64,000 nt of DNA from positions 5,851,020 through 5,915,019 of the forward strand of contig NC_091374.1 of NCBI RefSeq assembly GCF_038502225.1, in the 5' to 3' direction. The notes beneath the pieces were generated by a model. That model was not told the DNA's origin. It worked only from the letters and a program-made list of their open reading frames with translations, and made no database searches. A program made the position numbers and the translations under genes. The DNA comes from Cherax quadricarinatus (lineage: Eukaryota; Arthropoda; Malacostraca; Decapoda; Parastacidae). Shown piece by piece: positions 9,701-19,321 of this stretch. Numbering within the stretch: the stretch's first letter is position 1; each line of letters begins with the position of its first letter.

Positions 9701-9768
<68 letters not shown>
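9701..9768. repeat. (TA)n microsatellite
   Basis: About 34 TA dinucleotides followed by a short CACACACACAC run. Plain microsatellite. Confidence 0.98.
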
Positions 9769-9779
<11 letters not shown>

Positions 9780-10728
9780 GACGGAAGGTGTCTATCTCTG
9801 TAAATAATAATAGTCACTGAAGGATAATGTAATAATCACTGTGAAAGTGTAATAACCACACGAATAGTGTTATATTTATTCTCCAGTGATGTAATATATA
9901 CAGTGAAATAATCAGTGTGGAATACAGTGTAGCGTCAGCTTTGACCATGGCATCATTAGTTAGGAATGTTTCTCAGCCAGAGATCACTGGAACTTCCTCA
10001 GTATTGCCACAGAGTCTGGCTCCTGGAGGACCCGGGCGAGGCCTAGTACAAGTCTTACTTCTCTCAAGGAGTGTGCTGGAAATATTTTGATATTAGAAGA
10101 AATATGAACGACTGTCATCTTTTTTTATGAAAGTGTTTTCTTTATGTAGAAGCAGGCGGTCAAGCCGCCACAAATAAATTATAATTGGCGACGGTACGTT
10201 TTCAATAATCTCTTGAATGCTGATCATTCTATTTATCCTTGTATCTCATTTCTCCTTCTTCCCTTACTCATCCTTCCTCTCTCCCTCTCACTGACAACAC
10301 AGTTAGCCGGATGTTGCGAGAATCCCAGGAGACAGACTGGTTTTGGAGAGTGGTGGGGAAGGGGGAGTAAAGGTGATGGAGAGTGCGTCGGAGAGGATTG
10401 GGGGAGAAATATACAAATACAATATTTTATTTATCTATGCAGTACAAAAATAATGTAATAAAACACTGGAAGGCATGAAAGTCACTAGTATGCAGTGTAT
10501 TTTCGGGAATACTAATCCTAATGTTTCAAGACTCGTGAAGGGTCTCCTAGAACTGTTCATCACAGGTGTTAGTGGTGGTTGTGGGGGGGGGGGGACAAGG
10601 GAAGGGAAGGTGGGAAGGAAGGTGTTAGTGATGGTGGGTACTTGCCTGTGTTTCTCTGCCCAGATAATCGATCCGAGACTTTGCTCTTTTTTTTTTTTGA
10701 GTCAAGGAGTTAGGAGTAGTTAGTTAGT
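9769..10728. other. Spacer, nothing recognised
   Basis: No coding, RNA or repeat family recognised. It contains G-rich (10578-10591) and T-rich (10686-10699) homopolymer runs. Open frames at 10213-10458 and 10475-10723 (about 82 codons) show no protein family features and are probably chance. Confidence 0.45.
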
Positions 10729-10870
10729 TTAATATGTTTATTATGCACCCCATACCCATCCTGTGGGCGGTAGTCAAAAGATTACAGAGGTACATAATTG
10801 GTCCAGGGACTGGACCTCAAAGTTTTGTAGCTGAGCAAGTTACAGAGGTAATGAATTCACAATTTACAAG
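10729..10870 (-). mobile_element. LINE-B2 3' tail, minus orientation
   Basis: Reverse complement of the LINE-B2 ending: AATATGTTTATTATGCACCC, CATACCCATCCTGTGGG, AAAAGATTACAGAGGTACA, GTCCAGGGACTGGACC. It breaks off after the repeated TTACAGAGGTAATGAATTC module. No coding part is attached. Confidence 0.7.
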
Positions 10871-11375
10871 GAGTAGGGAGATGGAGAGAACGACCTTTAC
10901 CTTTGCCTTTGATGAATTCCGAGAGTTTTTCTACTCTCGGAGCCCGGCCATAGGCCGTGCTTGCCTGGTCAACCAGGCTGTTGTTGGTGGCCACATCCCC
11001 ACAGATAGAGATGTTTAATAAGAGAAGGGGCAATACTTTCCCAGGTTGAGTTTCCAGTCATGAACGGACGGACAAGTGAATACAGTGTGCTTGATTACTT
11101 GTGTTTACGGGGGTCGAGTCCTGGTTCCAGGCTCCATCTCTTAAACTATATTCGTCACTGCTGATATATAACCTCACGGGGGCATAAAATACGTACTCTT
11201 CACATAGTCTACGAAGTATCTCCACCAGTTCTCTCCTGTCCAGCCTAGCTTCTTCTCCACCCTGAAAACGAAGACGTATATCCTAGCTTCCTGTAGTTAA
11301 TTTTTTTATATTTCCATCTAATAATAATCATAATTTCAAAAAGATACAATGTTTATATAGAGATGGGTGACATTT
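10871..11375. other. Spacer with a possible LINE-C tail scrap
   Basis: Mostly unrecognised. At 11085-11125 the words CTTGTGTTTACGGGGGTCGAG and TCCTGGTTCC resemble the LINE-C 3' end (plus-strand view) but are too diverged for a firm call. Confidence 0.35.
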
Positions 11376-13200
11376 ACCTGGAGTTTACCTGGAGAGAGTT
11401 CCGGGGGTCAACGCCCCCGCGGCCCGGTCTGTGACCAGGCCTCCTGGTGGATCAGAGCCTGATCAACCAGGCTGTTGCTGCTGGCTGCACGCAAGCCAAC
11501 GTACGAGCCACAGCCCGGCTGGTCAGGAACCGACTTTAGGTGCTTGTCCAGTGCCAGCTTGAAGACTGCCAGGGGTCTGTTGGTAATCCCCCTTATGTGT
11601 GCTGGGAGGCAGTTGAACAGTCTCGGGCCCATGACACTTATTGTATGGTCTCTTAACGTGCTAGTGACACCCCTGCTTTTCATTGGGGGGATGGTGCATC
11701 GTCTGCCAAGTCTTTTGCTTTCGTAGTGAGTGATTTTCGTGTGCAAGTTCGGTACTAGTCCCTCTAGGATTTTCCAGGTGTATATAATCATGTATCTCTC
11801 CCGCCTGCGTTCCAGGGAATACAGGTTCAGGAACCTCAAGCGCTCCCAGTAATTGAGGTGTTTTATCTCCGTTATGCGCGCCGTGAAGGTTCTCTGTACA
11901 TTTTCTAGGTCAGCAATTTCACCTGCCTTGAAAGGTGCTGTTAGCGTGCAGCAATATTCCAGCCTAGATAGAACAAGTGACCTGAAGAGTGTCATCATGG
12001 GCTTGGCCTCCCTAGTTTTGAAGGTTCTCATTATCCATCCTGTCATTTTTCTAGCAGATGCGATTGATACAATGTTATGGTCCTTGAAGGTGAGATCCTC
12101 CGACATGATCACTCCCAGGTCTTTGACGTTGGTGTTTCGCTCTATTTTGTGGCCAGAATTTGTTTTGTACTCTGATGAAGATTTAATTTCCTCATGTTTA
12201 CCATATCTGAGTAATTGAAATCTCTCATCGTTGAACTTCATATTGTTTTCTGCAGCCCACTGAAAGATTTGGTTGATGTCCGCCTGGAGCTTTGCAGTGT
12301 CTGCAATGGAAGACACTGTCATGCAGATTCGGGTGTCATCTGCAAAGGAAGACACGGTGCTGTGGCTGACATCCTTGTCTATGTCGGATATGAGGATGAG
12401 GAACAAGATGGGAGCGAGTACTGTGCCTTGTGGAACAGAGCTTTTCACCGTAGCTGCCTCGGACTTTACTCTGTTGACGACTACTCTCTGTGTTCTGTTA
12501 GTGAGGAAATTATAGATCCATCGACCGACTTTTCCTGTTATTCCTTTAGCACGCATTTTGTGCGCTATTACGCCATGGTCACACTTGTCGAAGGCTTTTG
12601 CAAAGTCTGTATATATTACATCTGCATTCTTTTTGTCTTCTAGTGCATTTAGGACCTTTTCGTAGTGATCCAATAGTTGAGACAGACAGGAGCGACCTGT
12701 TCTAAACCCATGTTGCCCTGGGTTGTGTAACTGATGGGTTTCTAGATGGGTGGTGATCTTGCTTCTTAGGACCCTTTCAAAGATTTTTATGATATGGGAT
12801 GTTAGTGCTATTGGTCTGTAGTCCTTTGCTGTTGCTTTACTGCCCCCTTTGTGGAGTGGGGCTATGTCTGTTGTTTTTAGTAACTGTGGGACGACCCCCG
12901 TGTCCATGCTCCCTCTCCATAGGATGGAAAAGGCTCGTGATAGGGGCTTCTTGCAGTTCTTGATGAACACAGAGTTCCATGAGTCTGGCCCTGGGGCAGA
13001 GTGCATGGGCATGTCATTTATCGCCTGTTCGAAGTCATTTGGCGTCAGGATAACATCGGATAGGCTTGTGTTAATCAAATTTTGTGGCTCTCTCATAAAA
13101 AATTCATTTTGATCTTCGACTCTCAGTCTGGTTAGCGGCTTGCTAAAAACTGAGTCATATTGGGACTTGAGTAGCTCACTCATTTCCTTGCTGTCATTTC
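11376..13200 (-). mobile_element. LINE-A, best-preserved copy (5' truncated)
   Basis: Minus-strand element from its 5' truncation near 13200 to its 3' end at 11376, where the motif TTTACCTGGAG is repeated twice (plus-strand view). It holds one intact RT frame (11408-13183). No endonuclease domain or ORF1 is present upstream, so only the RT half was inserted or retained. Other copies in the window: 472-1868, 736-1207, 8629-9600, 25056-26200 and 26798-27941. Confidence 0.9.
11408..13183 (-). CDS. LINE-A reverse transcriptase ORF, 591 aa, intact frame
   Basis: A single uninterrupted frame encoding the reverse transcriptase half of a non-LTR retrotransposon ORF2. Visible landmarks: 'PGPDSWN' about residues 64-70; 'DYRPIALTS' about 121-129; 'QHGFRTGRSC' about 157-166; palm motif A 'YTDFAKAFDKCDH' 191-203; 'SSVPQGTVLAPILF' 248-261; motif C 'FADD' 280-283 with both catalytic Asp present; 'NNMKFND' 313-319; 'DLGVIMS' 355-361. 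The remaining C-terminus carries a conserved 'GPRLFNCLPAHIRGI' block and ends in a Gly/Arg-rich tail beside the 3' UTR. Family comparison places it in the Jockey/CR1 superfamily. A complete ORF2 would carry an AP-type endonuclease N-terminal to this; it is missing, so Met1 is an internal Met and autonomous mobility is unlikely. The frame is the most intact of the LINE-A copies here, suggesting it is the youngest. Confidence 0.9.
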   Translation of the reverse strand: MSELLKSQYDSVFSKPLTRLRVEDQNEFFMREPQNLINTSLSDVILTPNDFEQAINDMPMHSAPGPDSWNSVFIKNCKKPLSRAFSILWRGSMDTGVVPQLLKTTDIAPLHKGGSKATAKDYRPIALTSHIIKIFERVLRSKITTHLETHQLHNPGQHGFRTGRSCLSQLLDHYEKVLNALEDKKNADVIYTDFAKAFDKCDHGVIAHKMRAKGITGKVGRWIYNFLTNRTQRVVVNRVKSEAATVKSSVPQGTVLAPILFLILISDIDKDVSHSTVSSFADDTRICMTVSSIADTAKLQADINQIFQWAAENNMKFNDERFQLLRYGKHEEIKSSSEYKTNSGHKIERNTNVKDLGVIMSEDLTFKDHNIVSIASARKMTGWIMRTFKTREAKPMMTLFRSLVLSRLEYCCTLTAPFKAGEIADLENVQRTFTARITEIKHLNYWERLRFLNLYSLERRRERYMIIYTWKILEGLVPNLHTKITHYESKRLGRRCTIPPMKSRGVTSTLRDHTISVMGPRLFNCLPAHIRGITNRPLAVFKLALDKHLKSVPDQPGCGSYVGLRAASSNSLVDQALIHQEAWSQTGPRGR

Positions 13201-13852
13201 CTTGCTGTGTATACGGAAATCAAATAGATATGCAAAGCATATCTTCGAGCCTCGCATCACTGGAGTGTTTCAGCCGTCCTGCCAGACCATGTGAGAATGT
13301 TGATTGTCGTAATCATGACTGTTAATATCACAATCTGCAAGCTAAAACGGATGATAACCTTCAGAAATGCTGCTGGGCAGTGACTCCAGTCAGGAGTATA
13401 ATAAATGTTGTGACAAGAATTAATGTACACAACCGTTCAACTCAAGGTTTACACTCAACGTGTCGTGATAGTTCATGTACACAATGATTCAAACAACTCC
13501 AGGTATACACTGCTAAGATGGAAGTTTACCCCAAGTCAACTTAGGCTACTGCGGGTTGGTTGCTTAACTGAGTAAACCTTTTAAGCTTGTCGACCTGTTC
13601 ACAACCAGTCATTAACACTGTAATCTTTCAGTGTATATACACCTCACGGTGTACACATTCTCCAGTATATTTTCTACTAGAGTTAGAAAGTCGTGCTAAT
13701 TCTTAGCACTGACAGGTGTTTATTACAATTTATTCATTATATGGAGTATTGAGAAAATAAGGCAGGTTTAAGTTGTATGCAGAGTCAGTCTTAGGAGCCA
13801 ATTGCTGCAAGATTATAAATTTGCATTTCATTTGTACATTGATGTATCGAGG
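13201..13852. other. Spacer, nothing recognised
   Basis: Single-copy-looking sequence. Loose repetition of 'tgtacacaa' and 'tatacac' words at 13420-13640 does not amount to a tandem array. No coding signature. Confidence 0.45.
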
Positions 13853-13985
13853 GGCGGATCTACTATTAATGAAGTTTAACTGTCAGGGGCCCCTAATCCC
13901 TGAGGGGCCCCCAGAAGTCCACACTGCTTAAAAAAATTGGATCTACAGTGTGAGAAAGGGCCCCCAAAATGTAGGTCCGCCACCA
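13853..13985. mobile_element. hAT-like MITE relic
   Basis: A block of about 130 bp bounded by GGGGCGGATCTAC on the left and GTAGGTCCGCC on the right, which are imperfect inverted repeats. Internal GGGGCCCC-type segments are also partly palindromic. The terminal word resembles hAT transposon ends (CAGGGGCGGATCTAG type, from general knowledge). The expected 8-bp target duplication is not convincing (GATGTATC versus GATAGACA), so the call is tentative. Confidence 0.4.
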
Positions 13986-14221
13986 GATAGACATATTGTT
14001 GACAATCAACATGTGACTTGCAGGTTTCACAAGGTGTTTGAGACTGCGCCTACGGACGTTCCATTACTGGGGAAATACCTGTTGAGGTGGTCAGTCTGAG
14101 GAAGCAGTGGGAGAAGGAATGAGGGAGTGTACGATGTTTACACCCAGAGGTGTATTTCTCTCAGTGTATATGTACTTTAGTCCCTATTTTAGGGATTAAA
14201 TTATTCTTGTCTGGTGGTGAG

Positions 14222-14407
14222 AAGGTTACGCGCAGCCTAGCTTAGCCATTTCTTGAACACTTCTGAGTGAGTTGTTTCTAAATTCATTAATTTTATCACA
14301 CTCCAGTACATAATGACGCAATGTGTGACAATAATCCATCTGGCAAAGTTTACATTTCGTTTGGTCTACATCTGGTGGTGGTGATTTAACCTGCCAAAGA
14401 TACTTGT
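14222..14407 (-). pseudogene. LINE-B2 ORF2 C-terminal fragment (inverted 5' segment)
   Basis: The minus strand from 14407 leftward reads 'LLRLGYKYLWQVKSPPP', 'DVDQTKCKLCQMDYCHTLR', 'HYVLECDKINEFRNNSL', then 'VQEMAKLG'. The Cys-x2-Cys-x4-His-x4-His/Cys arrangement is the knuckle seen in LINE-B (17090-17200) at about half identity, so this belongs to a related RNase H-bearing LINE. It lies head to head with the plus-strand LINE-B2 3' tail that starts at 14408: the 5' part of the insertion is inverted relative to the 3' part, as produced by twin priming. The frame is open but only about 60 codons are represented. Confidence 0.75.
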
Positions 14408-14578
14408 AACCCAGCCGGAGCAGCGTTCATTACCTTTGTAAATTGTGAGTTCATTACCTCTGTAACTTGCTCAGCTGTCAAAACTTTGGAGTCCAGTCCC
14501 TGGACCAATTATGTACCTCTGTAATCTTTTGACTACCGCCCACAGGATGGGTATGGGGTGCATAATAAACATATTAAA
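14408..14578 (+). mobile_element. LINE-B2 3' tail (3' half of a 5'-inverted insertion)
   Basis: TTCATTACCTTTGTAAATTG, GAGTCCAGTCCCTGGACC, CTGTAATCTTTTGACTACCG and GGTGCATAATAAACATATT, the same ending as at 5946-6335. Directly upstream, in the opposite orientation, is the C-terminal coding segment of the same type of element. Confidence 0.75.
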
Positions 14579-14599
14579 CTAAAACTAAGCCTAGCGTAG

Positions 14600-14800
14600 T
14601 AGGTAGACTTTAAACCCCATTAACCAAGCAACCAGCCTTAATGACCCTCGTGTAGTAGACTTTAAACCCTATTAACCAACCAACCAGTCTTAATGGTCAT
14701 CATGTAGTAGACTTTAAACCCCATTAACCAACCAACCAGCCTTAATGGCCCTCGTGTAGTAGACAGACTTTAAACGTCATTAACCAACCAACCGGAGGGT
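14600..14800. repeat. About 52-bp tandem array, 3-4 copies
   Basis: Unit containing GTAGTAGACTTTAAACCCC, ATTAACCAACCAACCAG and CCTTAATG(A/G)CCCTCGT. The CTTAATGACCCTCGTGTAG part is shared with the 27-bp array at 4865-4985 in the reverse orientation. Confidence 0.85.
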
Positions 14801-15436
14801 GGAGGGAGGGGGGATGTCGATGCGACAATGGGATCTTGATCCGAGGACCTGAGGCTACCTTCAATTTCTCAGACTTCCACCCATTCCTCATATGAGCCTT
14901 ACGGATCTAGTGCTCACCCGCGAATATAACAGAACAAGCGCATCATCACAACCCGGAATTAATATCCACCACAACACTCGACCAACGGTACCAGCCACAA
15001 AACCAAGTCATGTTATATATATAATGTCTCACGCCTTGCTTGAGTGAATGTCACTGGACATGTCACACAATGCGTAATTAACCGGAGGGTGCGGGGGAGA
15101 GGGTGACAGGAGAGTGTGTGGAGTTAATATTGCGTAATGATGAATTAGGGTCTCTCCCCCACCACTAGAAACGGGTCACGTTCTGGAGTCTCATGATACA
15201 TTATTCTTTTTCTGTAAGTAATTTTTCTTCTGGAGTGCACAGTAGTGTATATTTTAGCAACTGCTTTTACAATAACTACTACTATTATTATTAAAACTAC
15301 TACGCTACTACTACTGTAAACAACGGTCAGCAGCCTAATGGATTTTGTACACTGTTCAGAGGATCGTTTAAGCTATCAGAGAGTTCATTCTATCAATTTA
15401 GGCATGTAGTCAAAGGATTCAGTTATAGGATCAAAG
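14801..15436. other. Spacer, nothing recognised
   Basis: Unrecognised sequence with G-rich patches (14795-14815, 15083-15100) and a short loose (ACT/ATT)n tract at 15270-15315. No coding signature. Confidence 0.45.
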
Positions 15437-15975
15437 GATTAGTTTTGACGACCAGGTCTGTGTGGTCTTGACAACCAGGTCTGGTGTGGTCTTGACGACC
15501 AGGTCTGTGTGGTCTTGACGACCAGGTCTGGTGTGGTCTTGACGACCAGGTCTAGTGTGGTTTTGACAACCAGGTTTGGTGTGGTCTTGACGACCAGGTC
15601 TAGTGTGGTTTTGACAACCAGGTCTGGTGTGGTCTTGACGACCAGGTCTAGTGTGGTTTTGACAACCAGGTCTGGTGTGGTCTTGACGACCAGGTCTTGT
15701 GTGGTCTTGACTAGGTCTGGTGTGGTCTTGACGTCCAGGTCTGGTGTGGTCTTGACTAAGTCTGGTGTGGTCTTGACGATCAGGTCTTGTGTGGTCTGGT
15801 GTGGTCTTGACGACCAGGTCTTGTGTGGTCTTGACTAGGTCTGGTGTGGTCTTGACGACCAGGTCTGGTGTGGTCTTGACGACCAGGTCTGGTGTGGTCT
15901 TGACAACCAGGTCTAGTGTGGTCTTGACGACCAGGTCTGGTGTGGTCTTGACGACCAGGTCTAGTGTGGTCTTGA
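15437..15975. repeat. 24-bp minisatellite, left block (about 22 copies)
   Basis: Unit made of GTGTGGTCTTGACGACCAG followed by GTCTG, with A/G variants (GACGACC/GACAACC, TCTGGTG/TCTAGTG) and some shortened units (CTTGACTAGGTC). It resumes at 17488 after a LINE-B insertion, so the two blocks were once one array. Unit length divisible by three keeps several frames open (VVKTTPDL type), which is not evidence of coding. Confidence 0.95.
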
Positions 15976-15982
15976 CTGGGAT

Positions 15983-16620
15983 TGTAGCCAGCAACAACTT
16001 TGAGAGCATTTAGCCTAGCTTTGCATTTCTTGTTTAGTTGTGGTATAGTGGATTTGTTAAAGGGTACATCTACACCAAGATATCTGTAAGTTTTAACGTA
16101 GCTAATGATTTCACCCTGCAAATAGATGGGTGGGGGATGTCGTTTGCTTGTTAAGATCTTTGTTTTAGAAGAAGATATTATGAGGCCTAGTCGATTACAA
16201 ATTGCTTGAACTTCATTAAGAATGGTATTCATCTTCTTATGCCCTGTTGTATGGATCATGATATCATCAGCATAGCTTATAGCTATATGTTTAGGTGAGG
16301 CAGGTAGAGCATTTAGGAGAGCATTAATCAGAATATTAAATAGCATGGGACTAAGAACTCCTCCCTGCGGTGTACATAAAGACATTTCTTTAGAATCACT
16401 TCTGAAGCCTTGGTAAAGGACAGAGGATACTCTATTTGACAGGTATCCTATTATCCAGCAGAGTAAGCTACCACCAATATTCATTTTGGCTAGTTCATGT
16501 AGTATAACGGTTCTGTTCGCAATATCAAATGCAGATTTTAGATCAAGAAAAGTGGTAAAACTAGTAGAGGTGTGTGCAGTGAGAAAGGTGGAAATACAGT
16601 TCTGCACACTTTTACCTTTC
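15983..16620 (-). pseudogene. LINE-B reverse transcriptase segment (inverted)
   Basis: The minus strand gives an open frame of about 213 codons from 16622: 'FTTFLDLKSAFDIANR' (palm motif A, Asp present), 'CTPQGGVLSPMLFNILI' (motif B), 'AISYADDIMIHTT' (motif C with YADD, both Asp present), 'KTYRYLGVDV' (motif E region) and 'KKCKARLNALKVVAG'. The motif set and the RNase H partner point to the I/R1 group of LINEs. N-terminal RT motifs and the endonuclease are missing. Beyond about 15976 the frame runs into the satellite, which makes a spurious fusion of 70 further codons; the element proper ends at the satellite boundary. Confidence 0.85.
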
Positions 16621-17325
16621 ATGCAATCCTAATGGCGCTAAAGCTAACCTATGACACTGAGCTTGACTCTATCATCATTACTGATTCTATGTCATCATTG
16701 AAGGCTATTGACTCATATAATGACTCCAACAACATGCTCATTGGGGAAGCCAGGTATAGATACTCAAAAATTAGGGACAAAGGAATTAATGTACAATTGC
16801 TATGGATCCCATCACACATTGGATTACTCCTTCATGATAAAGTTGATATGTTAGCCAAGAAGAGTACCCAGAAGGAGAATGTAGAATATAACTTTGGTAT
16901 AACTGTGTCTAGCATTAGGAATAATATTAGGAGAGAAGTAAATAATGAAAATGAATGTTATAGGAATGCAGTTAGAAGCCTGAGTAGATCTATAACCCAC
17001 TATGATAACATGAACGTAGATAAGTATGTTTATGGAGCAACTTGCAATGTGAACACTGACTGATGTTGTAGTGGGGAGGCTTAGGCTTGGTTACAAGTAC
17101 TTCTGGCAGTTTGGGAGACACACAGATGATGATCAAACTAAATGTAAATTATGTGATCAGGCATATGGTCACTCTCTTGAACACTATGTGCTTAATTGTC
17201 CACTTATTGAGGAATACAGAGACAGACAGTATAATAACCTATGTGACATGTCAAGATATCTTATTAATGAAAATAAGATACCAGATATACTAAGCAAATT
17301 TCCTAAATTTGCTTGTAACAGATAA
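16621..17325 (+). pseudogene. LINE-B RNase H and knuckle segment, frameshifted
   Basis: Starts with 'AILMALKLTYDTELDSIIITDSMSSLKA' in pieces, covering two of the RNase H acidic positions, then 'WIPSHIGLLLHDKVDMLAKK'. Relative to the copy at 3889-4545 two bases (AG) are missing at about 17054, which ends the frame at 17063. The remaining 84 codons (17071-17325, including 'CKLCDQAYGHSLEHYVLNC') continue in another frame to the family's normal stop. The two copies otherwise differ at only a handful of positions, so both derive from recent sources. Confidence 0.88.
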
Positions 17326-17487
17326 GTGAACTATAGATATGTAGATATAAATCCATATGTATTCCTGTTAACCCTTTGGGGCCTAGTTCCTAGGCCTTTT
17401 GCGTATCCATATGCTCTCGCGCTACCGTCCACAGGAGGGATATGGGGCGCACAATAAACTAGCCACTTCGGTGGCAAAATCTAATCA

Positions 17488-17862
17488 TCTTGACAACCAG
17501 GTCTAGTGTGGTCTTGACAACCAGGTCTAGTGTGGTCTTGACGACCAGGTCTGGTGTGGTCTTGACGACCAGGTCTAGTGTGGTCTTGACAACCAGGTCT
17601 AGTGTGGTCTTGACAACCAGGTCTAATGTGGTCTTGACAACCAGGTCTGGTGTGGTCTTGACAACCAGGTCTGGTGTGGTCTTGACAACCAGGTCTGGTG
17701 TGGTCTTGACGACCAGGTCTAGTGTGGTCTTGACAACCAGGTCTAGTGTGGTCTTGACAACCAGGTCTAGTGTGGTCTTGACAACCAGGTCTAGTGTGGT
17801 CTTGACAACCAGGTCTGGTGTGGTCTTGACAACCAGGTCTGGTGTGGTCCTAATGACCAAAG
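17488..17862. repeat. 24-bp minisatellite, right block (about 15 copies)
   Basis: Continuation of the array at 15437-15975 after the LINE-B insertion. Here the GACAACC form predominates, whereas the left block has more GACGACC and shortened units, so the two sides have partly diverged or homogenised separately. Confidence 0.95.
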
Positions 17863-18674
17863 TCTAATATGCCTGGTAAATGATTTGGCAGAATTTTTTT
17901 TTTTTTTGTAAATCTTTTTCGTTTATCACCCGCGGTGCGAGAATGGGCTGTGACAATGGGCGTGGGAGATCTCGACGCACGCCCTCGGTGATTCCCACTT
18001 GACTCACGCCCGTGGTACGGTACCTGGGCGTCACCCAAGGTTAGCCTAGTCTCTTAACCTGGTCCCTCCCTCACTGACTTGCTTAATAACATGTGCCTGT
18101 GAGCCTAGTTCTACCCAGTCGAAACTGTAACCACGCCCTGGGATGTACCCAGTACCCAGCAGGAAAGTAGCATATCCTAGCATCCCAGCAGACTGAGTAC
18201 AATGTGTGGATGGACTCCTGGTGTACCCTAGGACAAGCCTTGTCACCGTGGCTGGGTTGGGTGCGCATCCCGACCTTCAGACACACAGGCGCCATTACGC
18301 ACCTAATATGACCCACCCAAGTCTTTAGTTTACGCCAATTGTTTATCCTTCAACAATTTCCCGATTGAGAGTAAACATTATATGATTTTTCTATACGAAC
18401 AGCCAAGTACTTCAACAATGTACACAAGATCATATTTTTACATAAATTTTCTTTTCCTTTCTTCGTTATGAGGACGCAGACAGGAGGGTTTGCAAACAGT
18501 AAAACACTTTTAGTTGTATTCTATACTGTCGTAGGTCAGGACGAAGGCGGCTTCCAGGCACTTTCTCCTGATCCTATTATCTTCCATGCACTATGAATTT
18601 GGTTCTGTCCCAGGACATGAGGTGTGAATACTTGTCCCTATGTACTTATAACACATGGGGGCTATTAGTGTTAC
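17863..18674. other. Spacer, nothing recognised
   Basis: Contains a T run (17896-17908) and the word CACGCCC repeated a few times. Open frames of up to 77 codons on the minus strand (17850-18316) show no family motif. No RNA gene seen. Confidence 0.45.
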
Positions 18675-18950
18675 GTAATAATATTTATTTCTACAAGTAC
18701 ATGATATAAAGTATACAGACCAAAGCTGAAATCAATGACATACTATATAGAAAGCCCCTTGTTATGTAGAGCATTTCGGGCAAATTAGGTCAATTATGTC
18801 TCCAGGATGCGACCCACACCAGTCCACTAACACCCAGCTACTATTTTACTGCTAGGTGAACAGGGACAGCAGGTGTCTCAAGGAAACACGTCCTAATATT
18901 TCCACCCGTACCGGGGATCCTACGGACTGCCTTCCGTAGAGAGAATTCAC
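18675..18950 (-). mobile_element. tRNA-derived SINE candidate
   Basis: On the minus strand, from 18947 leftward: a tRNA-like head with a B-box-like GGATCCCCGGTACGGG, a middle part containing CACCTGCTGTCCCTGTTCAC, and a tail with TTTGCCCGAAATGCTC that ends in an AAATAATATT-type AT-rich end. The tail word TGCCCGAAATGC also occurs in the 3' UTR of LINE-D (34848-34870, minus), suggesting that LINE-D-type machinery mobilises this SINE. No intact A box was seen. Confidence 0.5.
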
Positions 18951-19187
18951 TGCAACTAGTAGAGTAAATGTTGTGGAGTGCAGCAGTGTTGCTGGGTGCA
19001 GTGTACATACAGGTTTATTGATGCTGCTGACATTTTTGATTGAAAGTAAACTCTTCTACGTCACCTGTTAGCAGGTGACCTGACCCGTGCAGCAGCGCAA
19101 GTCACCTCATTCACGTCCTCGCTTCGCCTCACACCGTCACCTGATCATAAGAATTATACAAGTACTTTCCCTAGAGGAGTCTCATTA

Positions 19188-19268
19188 TGCCAGTAGTGGT
19201 TCAGTAGTTAACACACTGGCCTACTAGTTTAAAGACTGGTTCACCACGGGTTCGAACCCCATCCAAGT
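19188..19268 (+). mobile_element. tRNA-like SINE head or decayed tRNA
   Basis: TGGTTCAGTAGTTAACACAC resembles an RNA polymerase III A box and GGGTTCGAACCCC is a perfect B box, 50 bases apart, as in tRNA-derived SINEs. There is no matching acceptor stem, so it is not a functional tRNA gene. The following 50 bases may be the SINE body but I cannot define its end. Confidence 0.55.
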
Positions 19269-19321
19269 GGTTTACATGTTTGCTATATAACTTGATGAAG
19301 ATCTCGTTGAGCGAGAAGTGG

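Larger units (their letters stand above)
15976..17487 (+). mobile_element. 5'-inverted (twin-primed) LINE-B insertion in the 24-bp array
   Basis: 15976-16620 is the RT part of LINE-B on the minus strand; 16621-17487 is the RNase H part and 3' UTR on the plus strand. The 5' end of the inverted part abuts the start of the 3' part, the arrangement expected from twin priming during target-primed reverse transcription, with the region between RT and RNase H lost at the junction. Flanks are the 24-bp satellite on both sides. The word TCTTGAC stands at the left boundary (15969-15975) and just inside the right boundary (17489-17495), compatible with a short target duplication although the satellite itself makes this ambiguous. 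Confidence 0.85.

Noticed and set aside
11853..12643. Plus-strand frames of 121 and 142 codons
   Set aside because: Antisense shadows of the LINE-A reverse transcriptase frame.
15780..16622. Apparent fusion of a reverse transcriptase with a QDHTRPGR repeat tail
   Set aside because: The RT frame runs by chance into the 24-bp satellite at the insertion boundary (15976). The tail is satellite, not a protein domain.
19188..19268. Functional tRNA gene
   Set aside because: A and B boxes are recognisable but the acceptor and anticodon stems do not pair; better explained as a tRNA-derived SINE head.
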